The notes under the pieces are model-generated. The model did no database searches, had not been told where the DNA came from, and saw only the letters and a list, made by a program, of their open reading frames with translations. From Listeria costaricensis (lineage in GTDB: Bacteria > Bacillota > Bacilli > Lactobacillales > Listeriaceae): DNA of 64,000 nt. This document shows, piece by piece, positions 1 through 9,276 of this stretch (the stretch's first letter is position 1; the number at the start of each line of letters is the position of its first letter). The DNA lies in the NCBI RefSeq assembly GCF_900183385.1, contig NZ_FXUT01000010.1, forward strand, positions 82,413 through 146,412. Direction: 5' to 3'. A program made the position numbers and the translations under genes.

Positions 1-1514
1 GCTCTGCGGAAGGTTCCATGGATGCTGGCAATATTTTAAAACCAGCACTAGCACGCGGCAGTCTGCAAATGATTGGTGCAACAACGCTAAACGAATACCG
101 GAAAATCGAAAAAGACGCCGCACTCGAACGTCGCTTCCAACCTGTCATGGTGGATGAGCCATCAAAAGAGGCCACTTTGCTGATTTTAGACGGGCTAAAA
201 GAGCGATATGAAGATTTCCATGAAGTCGTCTACTCAAAGGAAGCACTCGATGCTGCAGTGGAACTGAGCGCTCGCTACATTCAGGATCGCCATTTGCCCG
301 ACAAGGCGATCGATTTGATGGATGAAGTGGGTTCCAAATACAATCTTACCATTGAAGCGCTGGACGAAATCACTGTAGCCGATCGTTTGGCACGTCTGGA
401 AACAGAAAAGGCACAAGCGCTTAAAAATGAAGACTACGAAAAAGCTGCCACAGTTCGCGATGAAATTACGCGTATCGAAGAGAAGAAAAACAATCGCGCA
501 ATGACGGAACGCCCTGTGATTCAGGCCTCTGATATTCAACTACTAATCGAAGAAAAAACAGGCATTCCAGTCGGCCGGCTCGCCCAAGATGAGCAATCGA
601 AAATGAAGGATCTGGAAAGTCATTTGAACGAGCATGTAATTGGTCAACAGGAGGCCGTTCAAAAAGTGGCGAAAGCGATCCGTCGCAGCCGTGTTGGGCT
701 GAAGCAGAAGAATCGACCAATCGGGTCCTTCCTGTTCGTTGGTCCAACGGGGGTTGGGAAAACAGAACTGGGCCGCACGCTGGCCAATGAATTATTTGGT
801 TCTGAGGATGCCATGATCCGGCTCGACATGAGTGAGTTCATGGAAAAACACAGTGTCTCTAAGCTGATTGGGTCCCCTCCCGGCTATGTTGGACATGAGG
901 AAGCTGGCCAATTGACAGAAAAAGTTCGCCGCAATCCTTACAGTATTCTTCTACTTGATGAAATGGAAAAAGCCCATCCAGACGTTCAGCATATGTTCTT
1001 GCAAATTTTAGAAGATGGTCGTCTGACAGATTCACAAGGTCGAACAGTCAGCTTTAAAGATACCGTCATCATCATGACGAGTAACGCCGGAACAGGCACG
1101 AAAGAGGCATCTGTCGGCTTCAACACAAAAGAAGAAAAGCTTACAAATAGCAGTGAATTGCTCAGTCGATTGGGCTATTACTTCAAACCAGAATTTCTCA
1201 ACCGGCTCGACAATGTGATTGAATTTAAAGCGCTGGAAAAAGATTCCCTTCTGCAAATTGTGGATCTGATGCTCGCCGACTTAAATAAAATGCTGCACGC
1301 ACAAGACTTAGAACTAGATGTGAGTGCAGAAGCCAAAGAACAACTGATTGAACTTGGTTATGATGCTCAATTTGGAGCGCGTCCATTAAGAAGAACCATC
1401 CAGGAACAATTGGAAGATCAAATTGCCGACGTGCTCATTGATCAACCTGAAGTGACTGCTCTCAAAGCAACTCTTGATGAAGCGCATAAAATCGTAGTGG
1501 AAGCGACTGCGTAA
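1..1514 (+). CDS. clpE: ATP-dependent Clp protease ATP-binding subunit ClpE (C-terminal part)
   Basis: HSP100/Clp AAA+ unfoldase that feeds substrates to ClpP. The gene runs in from the left edge (open frame from base 3), so the N-terminal zinc-finger region and the first Walker A are missing. Visible are the end of the first AAA+ module (arginine-finger stretch LERRFQPV), a UVR-type coiled segment at about bases 370-490, and a complete second AAA+ module with Walker A GPTGVGKT (bases 740-763), Walker [11 protein letters not shown] and the Clp signature region SPPGYVG. A UVR segment between two AAA modules fits ClpE or ClpC. ClpE is preferred because of the neighbouring ogt and the Listeria gene order; ClpC remains possible. 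A strong terminator follows. Confidence 0.85.
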   Translation, partial: SAEGSMDAGNILKPALARGSLQMIGATTLNEYRKIEKDAALERRFQPVMVDEPSKEATLLILDGLKERYEDFHEVVYSKEALDAAVELSARYIQDRHLPDKAIDLMDEVGSKYNLTIEALDEITVADRLARLETEKAQALKNEDYEKAATVRDEITRIEEKKNNRAMTERPVIQASDIQLLIEEKTGIPVGRLAQDEQSKMKDLESHLNEHVIGQQEAVQKVAKAIRRSRVGLKQKNRPIGSFLFVGPTGVGKTELGRTLANELFGSEDAMIRLDMSEFMEKHSVSKLIGSPPGYVGHEEAGQLTEKVRRNPYSILLLDEMEKAHPDVQHMFLQILEDGRLTDSQGRTVSFKDTVIIMTSNAGTGTKEASVGFNTKEEKLTNSSELLSRLGYYFKPEFLNRLDNVIEFKALEKDSLLQIVDLMLADLNKMLHAQDLELDVSAEAKEQLIELGYDAQFGARPLRRTIQEQLEDQIADVLIDQPEVTALKATLDEAHKIVVEATA

Positions 1515-1540
1515 ATTCAAGTTTCCATCCCTACAAATAT

Positions 1541-1606
1541 AAAACCAGAAGTGAAGCCCTGACCCATTTTTCTGAAATGGCTTGGCTAAACTTCTGGTTT
1601 TTTTCT
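1541..1606 (+). terminator. Rho-independent terminator after clpE
   Basis: Inverted repeat with arms AAACCAGAAGT and ACTTCTGGTTT, followed by a T-run. It lies between the convergent clpE and ogt and may also serve ogt on the minus strand. Confidence 0.8.
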
Positions 1607-1608
1607 AT

Positions 1609-2085
1609 CTAAAAATGGAAATGTTGTAGCTCATGACTGAGAAGCCACTCTTTTTTATCGACCTCCGCCCCGTTATAACCAACTAACTGTCCGTTTTTCC
1701 CAACCACGCGATGACAGGGTAGAATGATGGGCAAGGGGTTTTTACGATTGGCCTGACCAACCGCTCTTACAGCCTGGACATCGCCAAGTTTTCGCGCAAC
1801 ATCTTGATAACTCCACACAGCGCCATAAGGAATGTCCGCCAGCACCTGCCAGACTCGCTTTTGAAAAGCGGTTCCCTCCATAATTTGCCATGGCAGATCG
1901 AATTGCAGACGAGTCCCTTGGAAATATTCGTCCAGTTGCGTGAAAACTAGTTGCTGCGTGAAAAAATCCGCCTCCGTTTCCAAATTTTCTAGTTGGTCTA
2001 GCGGTTCATAAGAAATGTTGGTTAACGCGCCATCTTGAATGGTCAGATAAAGCGGTCCTAATGGTGATTCAAAAACAGCAGTCAT
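1609..2085 (-). CDS. ogt: Methylated-DNA--protein-cysteine S-methyltransferase
   Basis: Suicide DNA-repair enzyme that moves the methyl group from O6-methylguanine to its own cysteine. The active-site motif PCHRVV is present, followed by the conserved GYNGAEVDKKEWLL region. About 158 residues, the normal single-domain Ogt size. The start was chosen at the ATG preceded by GAGGAGG at 8 bases; an in-frame ATG 30 bases upstream has no ribosome-binding site and lies across it. It stands alone, convergent with clpE. Confidence 0.92.
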   Translation of the reverse strand: MTAVFESPLGPLYLTIQDGALTNISYEPLDQLENLETEADFFTQQLVFTQLDEYFQGTRLQFDLPWQIMEGTAFQKRVWQVLADIPYGAVWSYQDVARKLGDVQAVRAVGQANRKNPLPIILPCHRVVGKNGQLVGYNGAEVDKKEWLLSHELQHFHF

Positions 2086-2237
2086 CTGTGTTCCTCCTCG
2101 AATGTCATTCATCATTGTTACATAACGACCGATTTTTTCATGAAATTGTTAGCAGATTGAAAGCATATTGTTAAAGCAATCGGGGAAAATAGCAATATGC
2201 CATTTTGTCTAAAAAAAGAAGCGTGTGGTGATAATTA

Positions 2238-3305
2238 GTGACAAATCAAATCGTAGAAATGGCCGCTAAAAAGCCTAAAGAACGTGATTATTATTTTGAT
2301 AATGCCAAATTCATCTTGATTTTCCTCGTCGTTTTCGGTCACCTTTTGCAAACCTTTATTGCCGAGTATGAAAATGTTCGTATTCTCTACCTCTATATCT
2401 ATACCTTTCACATGCCAGCTTTTATCTTAATGTCTGGGTATTTTGCCAAGGGCTTCCGCAAAAAGGGCTACTTGTCGAAAACCATCAAAAAATTGATTTT
2501 ACCGTATCTCATTTTTCAGTTGATTTATTCTATATTCTACTATTTTCTACTCGGAGAAGATAGTCTGTCGTTAAAAATCTTAGACCCCGAATGGTCGATG
2601 TGGTTTCTGCTCAGTCTGTGTTTTTGGAATCTCATGCTGTATCTTTTTGCTCGTTTTTCTGCTAAAAAAGGGCTGGTTATCGCCTTCTCTCTCGGGCTTC
2701 TTGCTGGCTATTTTGATATGATTGGCGGCTATCTAAGTCTTTCGCGCACCTTTGTTTTCTTTCCGTTTTTCTTAGTGGGCTTTTTCATGACCAAAGAGCA
2801 TTTCAAACTTTTGCAAACTCGTTCAGCAAAATTAGTCGGCATGCTGGTCACTTTGCTTATTCTGGGATTTATTATACTCAATCCCGAAATGAACGAAGAT
2901 TGGTTTTTAGGCTCCAAACCTTATGATAAACTTGTTGATGTCAAATCGCTAGGAATGCTGATTCGTCTAGCTGTTTATGGGATTAGCTTCCTCTCCGTTT
3001 TTGCTTTCTTTACTTTTGTGCCTAAACGACGATTATTTTTTACAAAATGGGGTAAAAATACTCTGTACGTATACTTGCTGCATGGCTTTTTCATCAAGAC
3101 CTTCCGCGAGGATTCTGCATTTGGCGCTAATTATTCACTGCAAACCTTTGTTATTTTGCTGGGAGTATCCTTCTGTCTGACAATACTTCTTTCAAGTAGT
3201 CTTGTTACGACTTTTGTTCAACCAGTCATTGAACTAAGGATTTCGCGTCTGAGAACACTTTTTAGCCGTCTCAAAGAAAAATTGCTGCCTAATCAAAGTT
3301 ATTAA
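2238..3305 (+). CDS. Acyltransferase 3 family membrane protein (YkrP-like)
   Basis: Integral membrane O-acyltransferase, about 355 residues with roughly ten hydrophobic helices. The N-terminus has the family pattern YFDNAKFILIFLVVFGH, with the conserved histidine used for acyl transfer, followed by YTFHMPAFILMSGYF. Relatives acetylate cell-surface sugars; the substrate here cannot be read from sequence. GTG start with only a weak ribosome-binding site, so an ATG seven codons later is an alternative. It is followed closely by a small membrane protein with its own strong ribosome-binding site. Confidence 0.8.
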   Translation: MTNQIVEMAAKKPKERDYYFDNAKFILIFLVVFGHLLQTFIAEYENVRILYLYIYTFHMPAFILMSGYFAKGFRKKGYLSKTIKKLILPYLIFQLIYSIFYYFLLGEDSLSLKILDPEWSMWFLLSLCFWNLMLYLFARFSAKKGLVIAFSLGLLAGYFDMIGGYLSLSRTFVFFPFFLVGFFMTKEHFKLLQTRSAKLVGMLVTLLILGFIILNPEMNEDWFLGSKPYDKLVDVKSLGMLIRLAVYGISFLSVFAFFTFVPKRRLFFTKWGKNTLYVYLLHGFFIKTFREDSAFGANYSLQTFVILLGVSFCLTILLSSSLVTTFVQPVIELRISRLRTLFSRLKEKLLPNQSY

Positions 3306-3332
3306 AGCATGCTGCATAAAGGAGGCATTAAC

Positions 3333-3707
3333 ATGGGGAGTAGAAAACCTGAGATGATCATTGGTTTGATCGGCTCAATTATTGCAATTGGTGTAGGGGT
3401 TTGGATTATTAATTATGGAGATTCGCTTTCAGCCTACATCCAAACATTCACTTATTTACCTGGAAATCTTGGTGGTGAGGTGGCGCAGCTCGGTTGGATT
3501 ACCTTAATTATCGGAATCGTAGCCTTGCTTTTTGTCGTTTTCATCAAAAAAGCGCCACGTGCATTTGGTATCTTATTAACGCTTATTGGTATTCTAATGT
3601 TTTTCTTACTCGGCACATTATGGATCGTTTCAGGATTACTGCTGACACTGACTGGGTTGATGGGTATTTTCAGACAGCCTTTACCTGAAAAAAGATTTCG
3701 CCCATAA
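3333..3707 (+). CDS. Small four-helix membrane protein (DUF4064-like)
   Basis: 124-residue hydrophobic protein with four predicted membrane segments and a short polar C-terminus (LPEKRFRP). The N-terminal pattern (basic residue, then E-x-x-IG) resembles DUF4064 proteins, like the product at 39672-40130. Function unknown. The start was set at the ATG preceded by AAAGGAGG; an upstream in-frame ATG lacks a ribosome-binding site. It lies 27 bases after the acyltransferase and was probably co-transcribed with it before the terminator. Confidence 0.7.
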   Translation: MGSRKPEMIIGLIGSIIAIGVGVWIINYGDSLSAYIQTFTYLPGNLGGEVAQLGWITLIIGIVALLFVVFIKKAPRAFGILLTLIGILMFFLLGTLWIVSGLLLTLTGLMGIFRQPLPEKRFRP

Positions 3708-3708
3708 A

Positions 3709-3772
3709 AAATAACGGAAAATCGGCCGCCTCTTTGAAAGCTGAGGTTGGATGGCCGATTTTCCGTTTTTAT
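3709..3772 (+). terminator. Bidirectional terminator
   Basis: Long inverted repeat ACGGAAAATCGGCC / GGCCGATTTTCCGT followed by TTTTT. It lies between convergent genes and is usable from both sides. Confidence 0.85.
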
Positions 3773-3786
3773 TTTGTCGATAAATT

Positions 3787-5208
3787 TTAACCCGTAATGA
3801 TTTTCTCTTTTGGAAGACGAATCGCATTCTTAGGTTCATTTTTATTGCGCAGGCTGAGCATGGAATACATGATCCCCACTCGTCCGATAAACATCAATAA
3901 AATGATCACGACTTTGCCAAAGGTGCTAAGATGCGGCGTCAGCCCGAGCGACAAGCCACAGGTTCCGAATGCCGAGAATACTTCAAAAATAATTTCATTG
4001 ATACCCGCATCTTCTGAACCAGCCAGAACGAGAATAGCTGTAAAGCATAGCATGGCAGCAAAAATAATAACGGCCAGCGACTTGCGAACATCTTCCTGAT
4101 AGACTTCCCGTCCAAATACATAGATATGTTTGCGACCGCGAATCACCGAAACTAAGAATAATATCGTGACTGCAAATGTCGTGGTCCGAATCCCACCGCC
4201 GACCGAGCTTGGCGACGCCCCAATAAACATCAGGAAGGAAACGAACAACTGGGTTGGAATGGTCAGGGCTGCACTATCCACTGTCTGCAATCCCGCACTT
4301 CTTGAGGTGGCTGAGAGAAACATCGAATTAAAGAAGCCCTCATACCAGCTTTTCCCCTGAAACAAATGATGATACTCCATCCCCCAGATCAGCAAACCAC
4401 CGACCACCAGCAAAAGCAAGTAGGTGACGGTTGTAATTTTGACAAATAGTGAAAAACGAAATGGCACCAATGTGTTCTTTTCAAATAGAAAGCGGCGCGT
4501 CTCAATAAGTACTGGAAAGCCAATTCCCCCTGCTACAATCAGCAAGATGGAAATAAATTGAACAAAATAGTCATTCACAAAAGGTGTCAGACTGGATCCC
4601 GTAATATCAACGCCTGCATTGGTCACGAGTGAAACCGAATTGTATAATCCCTGAAACATGGCATCACTCACAGAATCATAGAACGGAATAAAATAGAGTC
4701 CCAGTATAACAGCGCCAATGACCTCAATCCCAATAATCAGAATGAGGATTTCACGTAGCATGCGAACCATCCCGCTCATTGTATATTGATTGGTGTCTGT
4801 CATAATGAGTTGCCGCTGTTTCAAACCAATCTTTCGCCGCAAAATTAAATAAAAGAAAGTACTCAGCATCATGACACCAAGTCCACCCAGCTGAAAAATC
4901 CCCATAAGCACCCAAATACCAGCCGTACTATACGTGTCCCCTACATCTACTGTGGCCAGACCTGTCACGCTCACCGAACTTGCCGCTGTAAAAAGCGTAT
5001 CGATAAAGGAGACGCTGACGCCCGGTTTTTTCGTAAACGGCAGACTTAGAACAATTGTCGAAATTGTCACCGCTACAAAGTAATAGGTAATGATTAGTTG
5101 CACCGGGGTCATACGACTGAGTGTGATGCGAATCTTATCCCTGATTTTTTGATTTTCCAGATAAAGCCTTCTGTTTCTTCTCTTTTTTTCTTGCAATGAT
5201 ATAACCAC
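3787..5208 (-). CDS. ktrB: KtrB/TrkH-type potassium (cation) transporter membrane subunit
   Basis: Ion-conducting subunit of a Ktr system, driven by Na+ or H+ and gated by a cytoplasmic RCK subunit that is not encoded nearby. About 470 residues. Four pore-loop repeats are visible: SVSVTGLATVD, LVTNAGVDITG, SATSRSAGLQT and FGTCGLSLGLT, each with the filter glycine. The GTG at 5208 is the longest start; a TTG four codons in (5196) sits 8 bases after AGGTGG and may be the real one. Either way the 5' end overlaps the stop of the upstream terC-like gene by 60-75 bases, suggesting translational coupling. As I recall, Listeria has a second Ktr system elsewhere. Confidence 0.88.
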   Translation of the reverse strand: MVISLQEKKRRNRRLYLENQKIRDKIRITLSRMTPVQLIITYYFVAVTISTIVLSLPFTKKPGVSVSFIDTLFTAASSVSVTGLATVDVGDTYSTAGIWVLMGIFQLGGLGVMMLSTFFYLILRRKIGLKQRQLIMTDTNQYTMSGMVRMLREILILIIGIEVIGAVILGLYFIPFYDSVSDAMFQGLYNSVSLVTNAGVDITGSSLTPFVNDYFVQFISILLIVAGGIGFPVLIETRRFLFEKNTLVPFRFSLFVKITTVTYLLLLVVGGLLIWGMEYHHLFQGKSWYEGFFNSMFLSATSRSAGLQTVDSAALTIPTQLFVSFLMFIGASPSSVGGGIRTTTFAVTILFLVSVIRGRKHIYVFGREVYQEDVRKSLAVIIFAAMLCFTAILVLAGSEDAGINEIIFEVFSAFGTCGLSLGLTPHLSTFGKVVIILLMFIGRVGIMYSMLSLRNKNEPKNAIRLPKEKIITG

Positions 5209-5932
5209 CTAAACCAATTATTATCATAACCGACCAGAATGTCAGCTTCCAAGCCGGCGAATCTGGAAAGTCTTCTGGCAGTATTCCTACTGATGGATGC
5301 GCCAGTGTATAAACAGCTAGCTTCACACCCACCCAGCCGACGATCAAAAATGCAGCTGTTTCAAGCGTTGGATAGCGTTCCAATAATTTAACCACCTGTG
5401 TTGCGGCAAACCGAATTACAATCAGTCCCGCTAAACCGCCGAGGAACATCACGATAAATTGTCCGCCATTCATACCGCCAATTTCAAAATTACCTAGATC
5501 TGGCAGTGTCATTGCAAGAGCAGCGGCTGCAAGCATGGAATCAAGCGCAAAGGCAATATCCGTCAGCTCGACTTTGGCAACGGTTCCCCAAAAAGAAACC
5601 GGTTTGCCATCATCCGCCTCTGCCACTTCATGATTGTCTGTTTTCCCGCGCTTCAAGTCCCAAATATGCTTAAAGGACAGATACAGCAGATATAACGCAC
5701 CGATGGCTTGAATTTCCCAAACCTTAACTAAGAATGAGATCAAAAAGAGTGCGATAAAGCGAAAAATAAATGCCCCGATTAGTCCATAAAATAAAGCCTT
5801 GCGCTGCTTATCGTGCGGAAGGCGTTTCACAATAACTGCCATCACGACGGCATTATCCGCTGAAAGTACTCCTTCTAGAATGACTAAAACTACGAAGACC
5901 CAGGCGTACTCTGCCCATATTGAAATATCCAA
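5135..5932 (-). CDS. TerC family membrane protein (paralogue 1)
   Basis: Multi-pass TerC/YkoY-type protein, a family linked to Mn2+ export or metallation of secreted proteins. Helix 2 carries LEGVLSADNAVVMAV and helix 6 carries the paired acidic motif DIAFALDSMLAAAALA, the metal-site residues of the family. The C-terminus is lysine-rich. The TTG start at 5932 is favoured: AAGGTGGAG lies 7 bases before it, and the paralogue downstream also starts TTG-GAT. GTG at 5944 is an alternative. Its stop overlaps the start of ktrB. Unlike its paralogue it shows no riboswitch upstream. Confidence 0.85.
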   Translation of the reverse strand: MDISIWAEYAWVFVVLVILEGVLSADNAVVMAVIVKRLPHDKQRKALFYGLIGAFIFRFIALFLISFLVKVWEIQAIGALYLLYLSFKHIWDLKRGKTDNHEVAEADDGKPVSFWGTVAKVELTDIAFALDSMLAAAALAMTLPDLGNFEIGGMNGGQFIVMFLGGLAGLIVIRFAATQVVKLLERYPTLETAAFLIVGWVGVKLAVYTLAHPSVGILPEDFPDSPAWKLTFWSVMIIIGLGGYIIARKKEKKQKALSGKSKNQG

Positions 5933-6000
5933 AAATTTCTCCACCTTTCTACTTCTAATACTTTACCATACAATGCCGCTTGTCGCATCTGTTTTAAAGT

Positions 6001-6038
6001 GAAAAAGAGACAGTTTCTGCTAAGAACTGCCTCTTGTT
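6001..6038 (-). terminator. Terminator after second terC-like gene
   Basis: Minus-strand hairpin AAGAGGCAGTT / AACTGTCTCTT followed by TTTTT. It separates the two TerC genes, so paralogue 1 needs its own promoter. Confidence 0.75.
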
Positions 6039-6040
6039 TA

Positions 6041-6817
6041 TCAGGATGAGTGATTGGCCTGATTTTTTTTGTTTTGACGAACGGAAACCAGCCAGCCCCA
6101 GAAAATGATCAGGAGCATGACACCCCAGAAAATCAGTTTCCACGCAGTTGATTCTGGAAAGCTGTGCGGGATAACGCCCAAGCTTGGATGTGCCAACGTA
6201 TAAATCACCAGCTTCACGCCCACCCAGCCGACAATCAGGAAAGCCGCTGTTTCAAGGGATGGGTATTTTTTGAGTAGCTTCACAAATTGAGTTGCCGCAA
6301 AGCGGATGATAATCAGCCCAATCAAACCACCGAGGAACATGACAATAAACTGGCCTGTATCGATGCCGCCAATTTGTCCCCAGCCTGTTTTCGGAAGGGT
6401 GATTGCCAGCGCCACAGCTGCCAGCATAGAATCAATCGCAAAAGCAATATCGGCCACCTCTACTTTTAGAACGGTCATCCAAAAGCCGGAACCCTTCTTT
6501 TCCTCCTCTTGTCCTTCCGCGTGGTCCTTTCCACGCAAATGCTTGACAATATGGCTGATAGCGATGTAAAGCAGATAAGCTGCCCCGAGCGCCTGCACTT
6601 GCCATACATTCGCCAGAAACGAAATCAGGAACAACGCGGTAAAGCGGAAAACAAATGCGCCCAGCAGGCCGTAAAAAAGCGCTCTTTTCTGTTGCTTCTC
6701 TGGCAAATGTTTGACCATGACGGCCATTACAACGGCATTATCGGCTGCAAGAATCCCTTCAAGCCCGATCAAAACGAGTAGTACCCACCCATATTCCAAT
6801 ATCATTGCTGTATCCAA
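6041..6817 (-). CDS. TerC family membrane protein under Mn riboswitch (paralogue 2)
   Basis: About 258 residues, clearly paralogous to the product at 5135-5932 (LEGILAADNAVVMAV; DIAFAIDSMLAAVALA). Members behind yybP-ykoY leaders export or handle manganese. The TTG start at 6817 is preceded by AAGGAGGAA at about 6 bases. A longer in-frame reading up to 6967 runs through the riboswitch and its terminator and is not translated in my view. Expression should rise when Mn2+ binds the leader RNA. Confidence 0.88.
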   Translation of the reverse strand: MDTAMILEYGWVLLVLIGLEGILAADNAVVMAVMVKHLPEKQQKRALFYGLLGAFVFRFTALFLISFLANVWQVQALGAAYLLYIAISHIVKHLRGKDHAEGQEEEKKGSGFWMTVLKVEVADIAFAIDSMLAAVALAITLPKTGWGQIGGIDTGQFIVMFLGGLIGLIIIRFAATQFVKLLKKYPSLETAAFLIVGWVGVKLVIYTLAHPSLGVIPHSFPESTAWKLIFWGVMLLIIFWGWLVSVRQNKKNQANHSS

Positions 6818-6874
6818 TAGACATTCCTCCTTGAATTTTTTGTGCTTCTTGAACGGCTTTCGGGCATCTTCGCT

Positions 6875-7014
6875 AAAAATAAAACGAGACCCCTGCCGTG
6901 GTAATCCCCACGAACAAAGGTCTCGCTGACATTTAAAATGTTGATAAAACCGATGGCGGATAGCCATGTAATGACGACTTTATCCTGTTTAAAAAACAGT
7001 GCTACTCCCCTTTG
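6875..7014 (-). ncRNA. yybP-ykoY manganese riboswitch with terminator
   Basis: On the minus strand the leader begins CAAAGGGGAGTAGC (7001-7014), the hallmark of the yybP-ykoY family, and the aptamer closes with CCTTTG (6915-6920), which pairs with CAAAGG. The same 3' strand (CGAGACC, 6919-6925) is also the 5' arm of a terminator with GGTCTCG (6885-6891) followed by TTTTATTTTT. Closing the aptamer stem with Mn2+ would therefore block the terminator and switch the downstream terC-like gene on. This matches the known mechanism of the family. Confidence 0.92.
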
Positions 7015-7096
7015 ACATAGTCAAAAGCAACTTTTCAATTTTTTTAAATATAGCATGATTTCCGCTCACACGTCAACCATTTTTTCTTCCTATCTT

Positions 7097-8665
7097 TTAA
7101 AGTAGGGAGGTTAATTCGATGTCTGGATTTTTATCACGGAACCAATTAATCGCAAATTCATTCTCAAACAAGAATAAAGGTTGATCAAATCGGTCTTTTA
7201 CCAGCATGCTTCGCGCGGTGGACAGTTTCTCATCCACGTCTTCCGGACGGATCCAGCGGGCAATTTTCTTGCCGATCGGTTCCATAATAATCTCAGAATT
7301 ATATTCATTCCGCATCCGATGTTCAAATACCTCAAACTGCAGCTGACCAACTGCGCCGATAATGTAATCTTCCATTCGCCAGGTTTTGAAGAGCTGAATC
7401 GCGCCTTCTTGAACAAGCTGCTCGACACCTTTATGGAAATGCTTTTGTTTCATGACATTTTTGGCTGAAACACGCATAAATAGTTCCGGTGTAAACTGTG
7501 GAAGCTTTTCAAAGGTTAATTTCTTGCTGCCGCTTGAGATTGTATCACCAATTTGATAGTTCCCCGTGTCATATAGGCCAATAATGTCGCCTGCCACAGC
7601 ACGTGTCACCATTTCGCGATCATCCGCCATAAATTGCGTAGAATTACTTAATTTCATTTGCTTGCCTGTTCGTGTCAGCGTCACATTGATCCCGCGTTCA
7701 AATTCACCCGAGCAAATTCGCACAAAAGCAATCCTGTCCCGATGCGCCGGGTTCATATTCGCTTGGATTTTAAAAATAAAGCCTGTGAAATCCTTCTGAT
7801 CGGCAGCAATCTCCCCTTCATTCGACTCATGCGAAGACGGCTGTGGAGCAAATTCAACAAAGGTTTTAAGGAATGTTTCCACGCCAAAATTCGTCAGCGC
7901 ACTGCCAAAGAAAACGGGTGTCAGCTCACCAGAAGCAATCCGTTCCCGACTGAATTCATTGCCCGCCTCATCAAGCAGCATAATTTCTTCTAACGCCTGT
8001 GTAAAGTAGCTCGATTCCTGTAGTGGATGAGCCGTCTTCAAATCGCCATCCTCACCCAGCGGCAAGAATGCTTCACCTTCTCCGGCACGATGCAGTTCAA
8101 CCACCCGATGATAGCGATCATACAGCCCTTTCAACTCTTTACCCATGCCGATTGGCCAGTTCATCGGATAAGATTCGATCCCCAGCACTTCTTCCAATTC
8201 AGCCAAAAGTTCCAGCGGCATTTTCCCTTCACGGTCAAGCTTATTCATAAATGTAAAGATTGGAATCCCACGCATCCGGCAGACTTTAAACAGCTTGATT
8301 GTCTGCGGTTCGATCCCTTTTGCCGAATCGACAACCATGACAGCCGCATCAACTGCCATCAATGTCCGGTACGTATCTTCACTGAAATCCGAGTGTCCCG
8401 GTGTATCTAAAATATTAATTCGAAAACCGTCATAATCAAATTGCATCACCGAACTGGTTACAGAAATACCCCGTTGCTTTTCGATTTCCATCCAGTCACT
8501 TGTCGCAAATTTACCTGTTTTTTTACCTTTTACAGTACCAGCCGAACGGATCGCCCCGCCAAATAAGAGCAGCTGTTCAGTAATGGTTGTTTTCCCGGCA
8601 TCCGGGTGAGAAATAATCGCAAAGGTCTTGCGTGATGCGACTTCTTTGGTTAATTCCTGACTCAT
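7097..8665 (-). CDS. prfC: Peptide chain release factor 3
   Basis: Translational GTPase RF3, which removes RF1/RF2 from the ribosome after termination. 522 residues, full length. G1 is SHPDAGKTT (residues about 19-27), switch I includes [11 protein letters not shown]3 is DTPGHSDF and G4 is NKLD. The ATG is preceded by AGGAGG at 7 bases. It is transcribed alone between the riboswitch region and the glutathione peroxidase gene. Confidence 0.97.
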   Translation of the reverse strand: MSQELTKEVASRKTFAIISHPDAGKTTITEQLLLFGGAIRSAGTVKGKKTGKFATSDWMEIEKQRGISVTSSVMQFDYDGFRINILDTPGHSDFSEDTYRTLMAVDAAVMVVDSAKGIEPQTIKLFKVCRMRGIPIFTFMNKLDREGKMPLELLAELEEVLGIESYPMNWPIGMGKELKGLYDRYHRVVELHRAGEGEAFLPLGEDGDLKTAHPLQESSYFTQALEEIMLLDEAGNEFSRERIASGELTPVFFGSALTNFGVETFLKTFVEFAPQPSSHESNEGEIAADQKDFTGFIFKIQANMNPAHRDRIAFVRICSGEFERGINVTLTRTGKQMKLSNSTQFMADDREMVTRAVAGDIIGLYDTGNYQIGDTISSGSKKLTFEKLPQFTPELFMRVSAKNVMKQKHFHKGVEQLVQEGAIQLFKTWRMEDYIIGAVGQLQFEVFEHRMRNEYNSEIIMEPIGKKIARWIRPEDVDEKLSTARSMLVKDRFDQPLFLFENEFAINWFRDKNPDIELTSLL

Positions 8666-8750
8666 CTTTTTTCCTCCTAGACTTGTTCACATTTCATAAG
8701 TATACCATAAAGCAGGTGCAGGTTGAAATCCCGTTTTCTTTTTCCGCACA

Positions 8751-8788
8751 AAAAAACATTTCTGCTAAAGAGTACGCAGAAATGCTTT
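8751..8788 (-). terminator. Terminator after glutathione peroxidase gene
   Basis: Minus-strand hairpin GCATTTCTGC / GCAGAAATG followed by TTTTTTT. Confidence 0.8.
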
Positions 8789-8796
8789 TAAATGAT

Positions 8797-9264
8797 TCAG
8801 CTTAACGCTTGTCGAATGTTCTCTTCTATCTCTTCCGGCTTCGTTCGTGAGGAAAACCGTTCTATAATCTCACCATCTGGCCCAATCAGGAACTTGGCAA
8901 AATTCCATTCGATTTTCTTTCCGCCCGTTTCCTTGACTAAATACTGATAAAGCGGATCTGCCTCTTTGCCTTTGACTTTGATTTTTTGAAACATCGGAAA
9001 TGTAACCCCGTAATTCAGCTGGCAAAATTCCATGATTTCTTCGTTACTGCCCGGATCCTGCCGCAAAAACTGGTTACAGGGAAAGCCCAAAATTTCAAAA
9101 CCTTCCTGCTGATATTTTTTATACAGCTGCTCGAGTCCTTCAAGTTGTGGTGTCAAGCCACATTTACTGGCTGTATTCACTAGGAGCAATGTTTTTCCTG
9201 CATAATCTTGAAGCGATTTTTCCTGACCATTCATTGCCGTCATCGTAAAATCATGCACATTCAT
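8797..9264 (-). CDS. Glutathione peroxidase family thiol peroxidase
   Basis: 155-residue peroxidase that reduces hydroperoxides, in bacteria often with thioredoxin. The peroxidatic cysteine lies in [11 protein letters not shown] (a Cys form, not Sec). The FPCNQF motif carries the second cysteine, and [10 protein letters not shown] carries the conserved W-N pair. The ATG at 9264 has AAGGAGG at 7 bases; a TTG just before it is ignored. It lies 12 bases downstream of the M42 peptidase stop and forms a short operon with it. Confidence 0.93.
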   Translation of the reverse strand: MNVHDFTMTAMNGQEKSLQDYAGKTLLLVNTASKCGLTPQLEGLEQLYKKYQQEGFEILGFPCNQFLRQDPGSNEEIMEFCQLNYGVTFPMFQKIKVKGKEADPLYQYLVKETGGKKIEWNFAKFLIGPDGEIIERFSSRTKPEEIEENIRQALS

Positions 9265-9276
9265 CAAAATTCCTCC

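Noticed and set aside
5945-6000. Second yybP-ykoY riboswitch before TerC paralogue 1
   Set aside because: The GGGGAGTAG hallmark and the closing stem are absent; the gap is too short.
6818-6967. N-terminal extension of TerC paralogue 2 (50 extra codons)
   Set aside because: The extension runs through the manganese riboswitch aptamer and terminator, and a TTG with AAGGAGGA sits after it.
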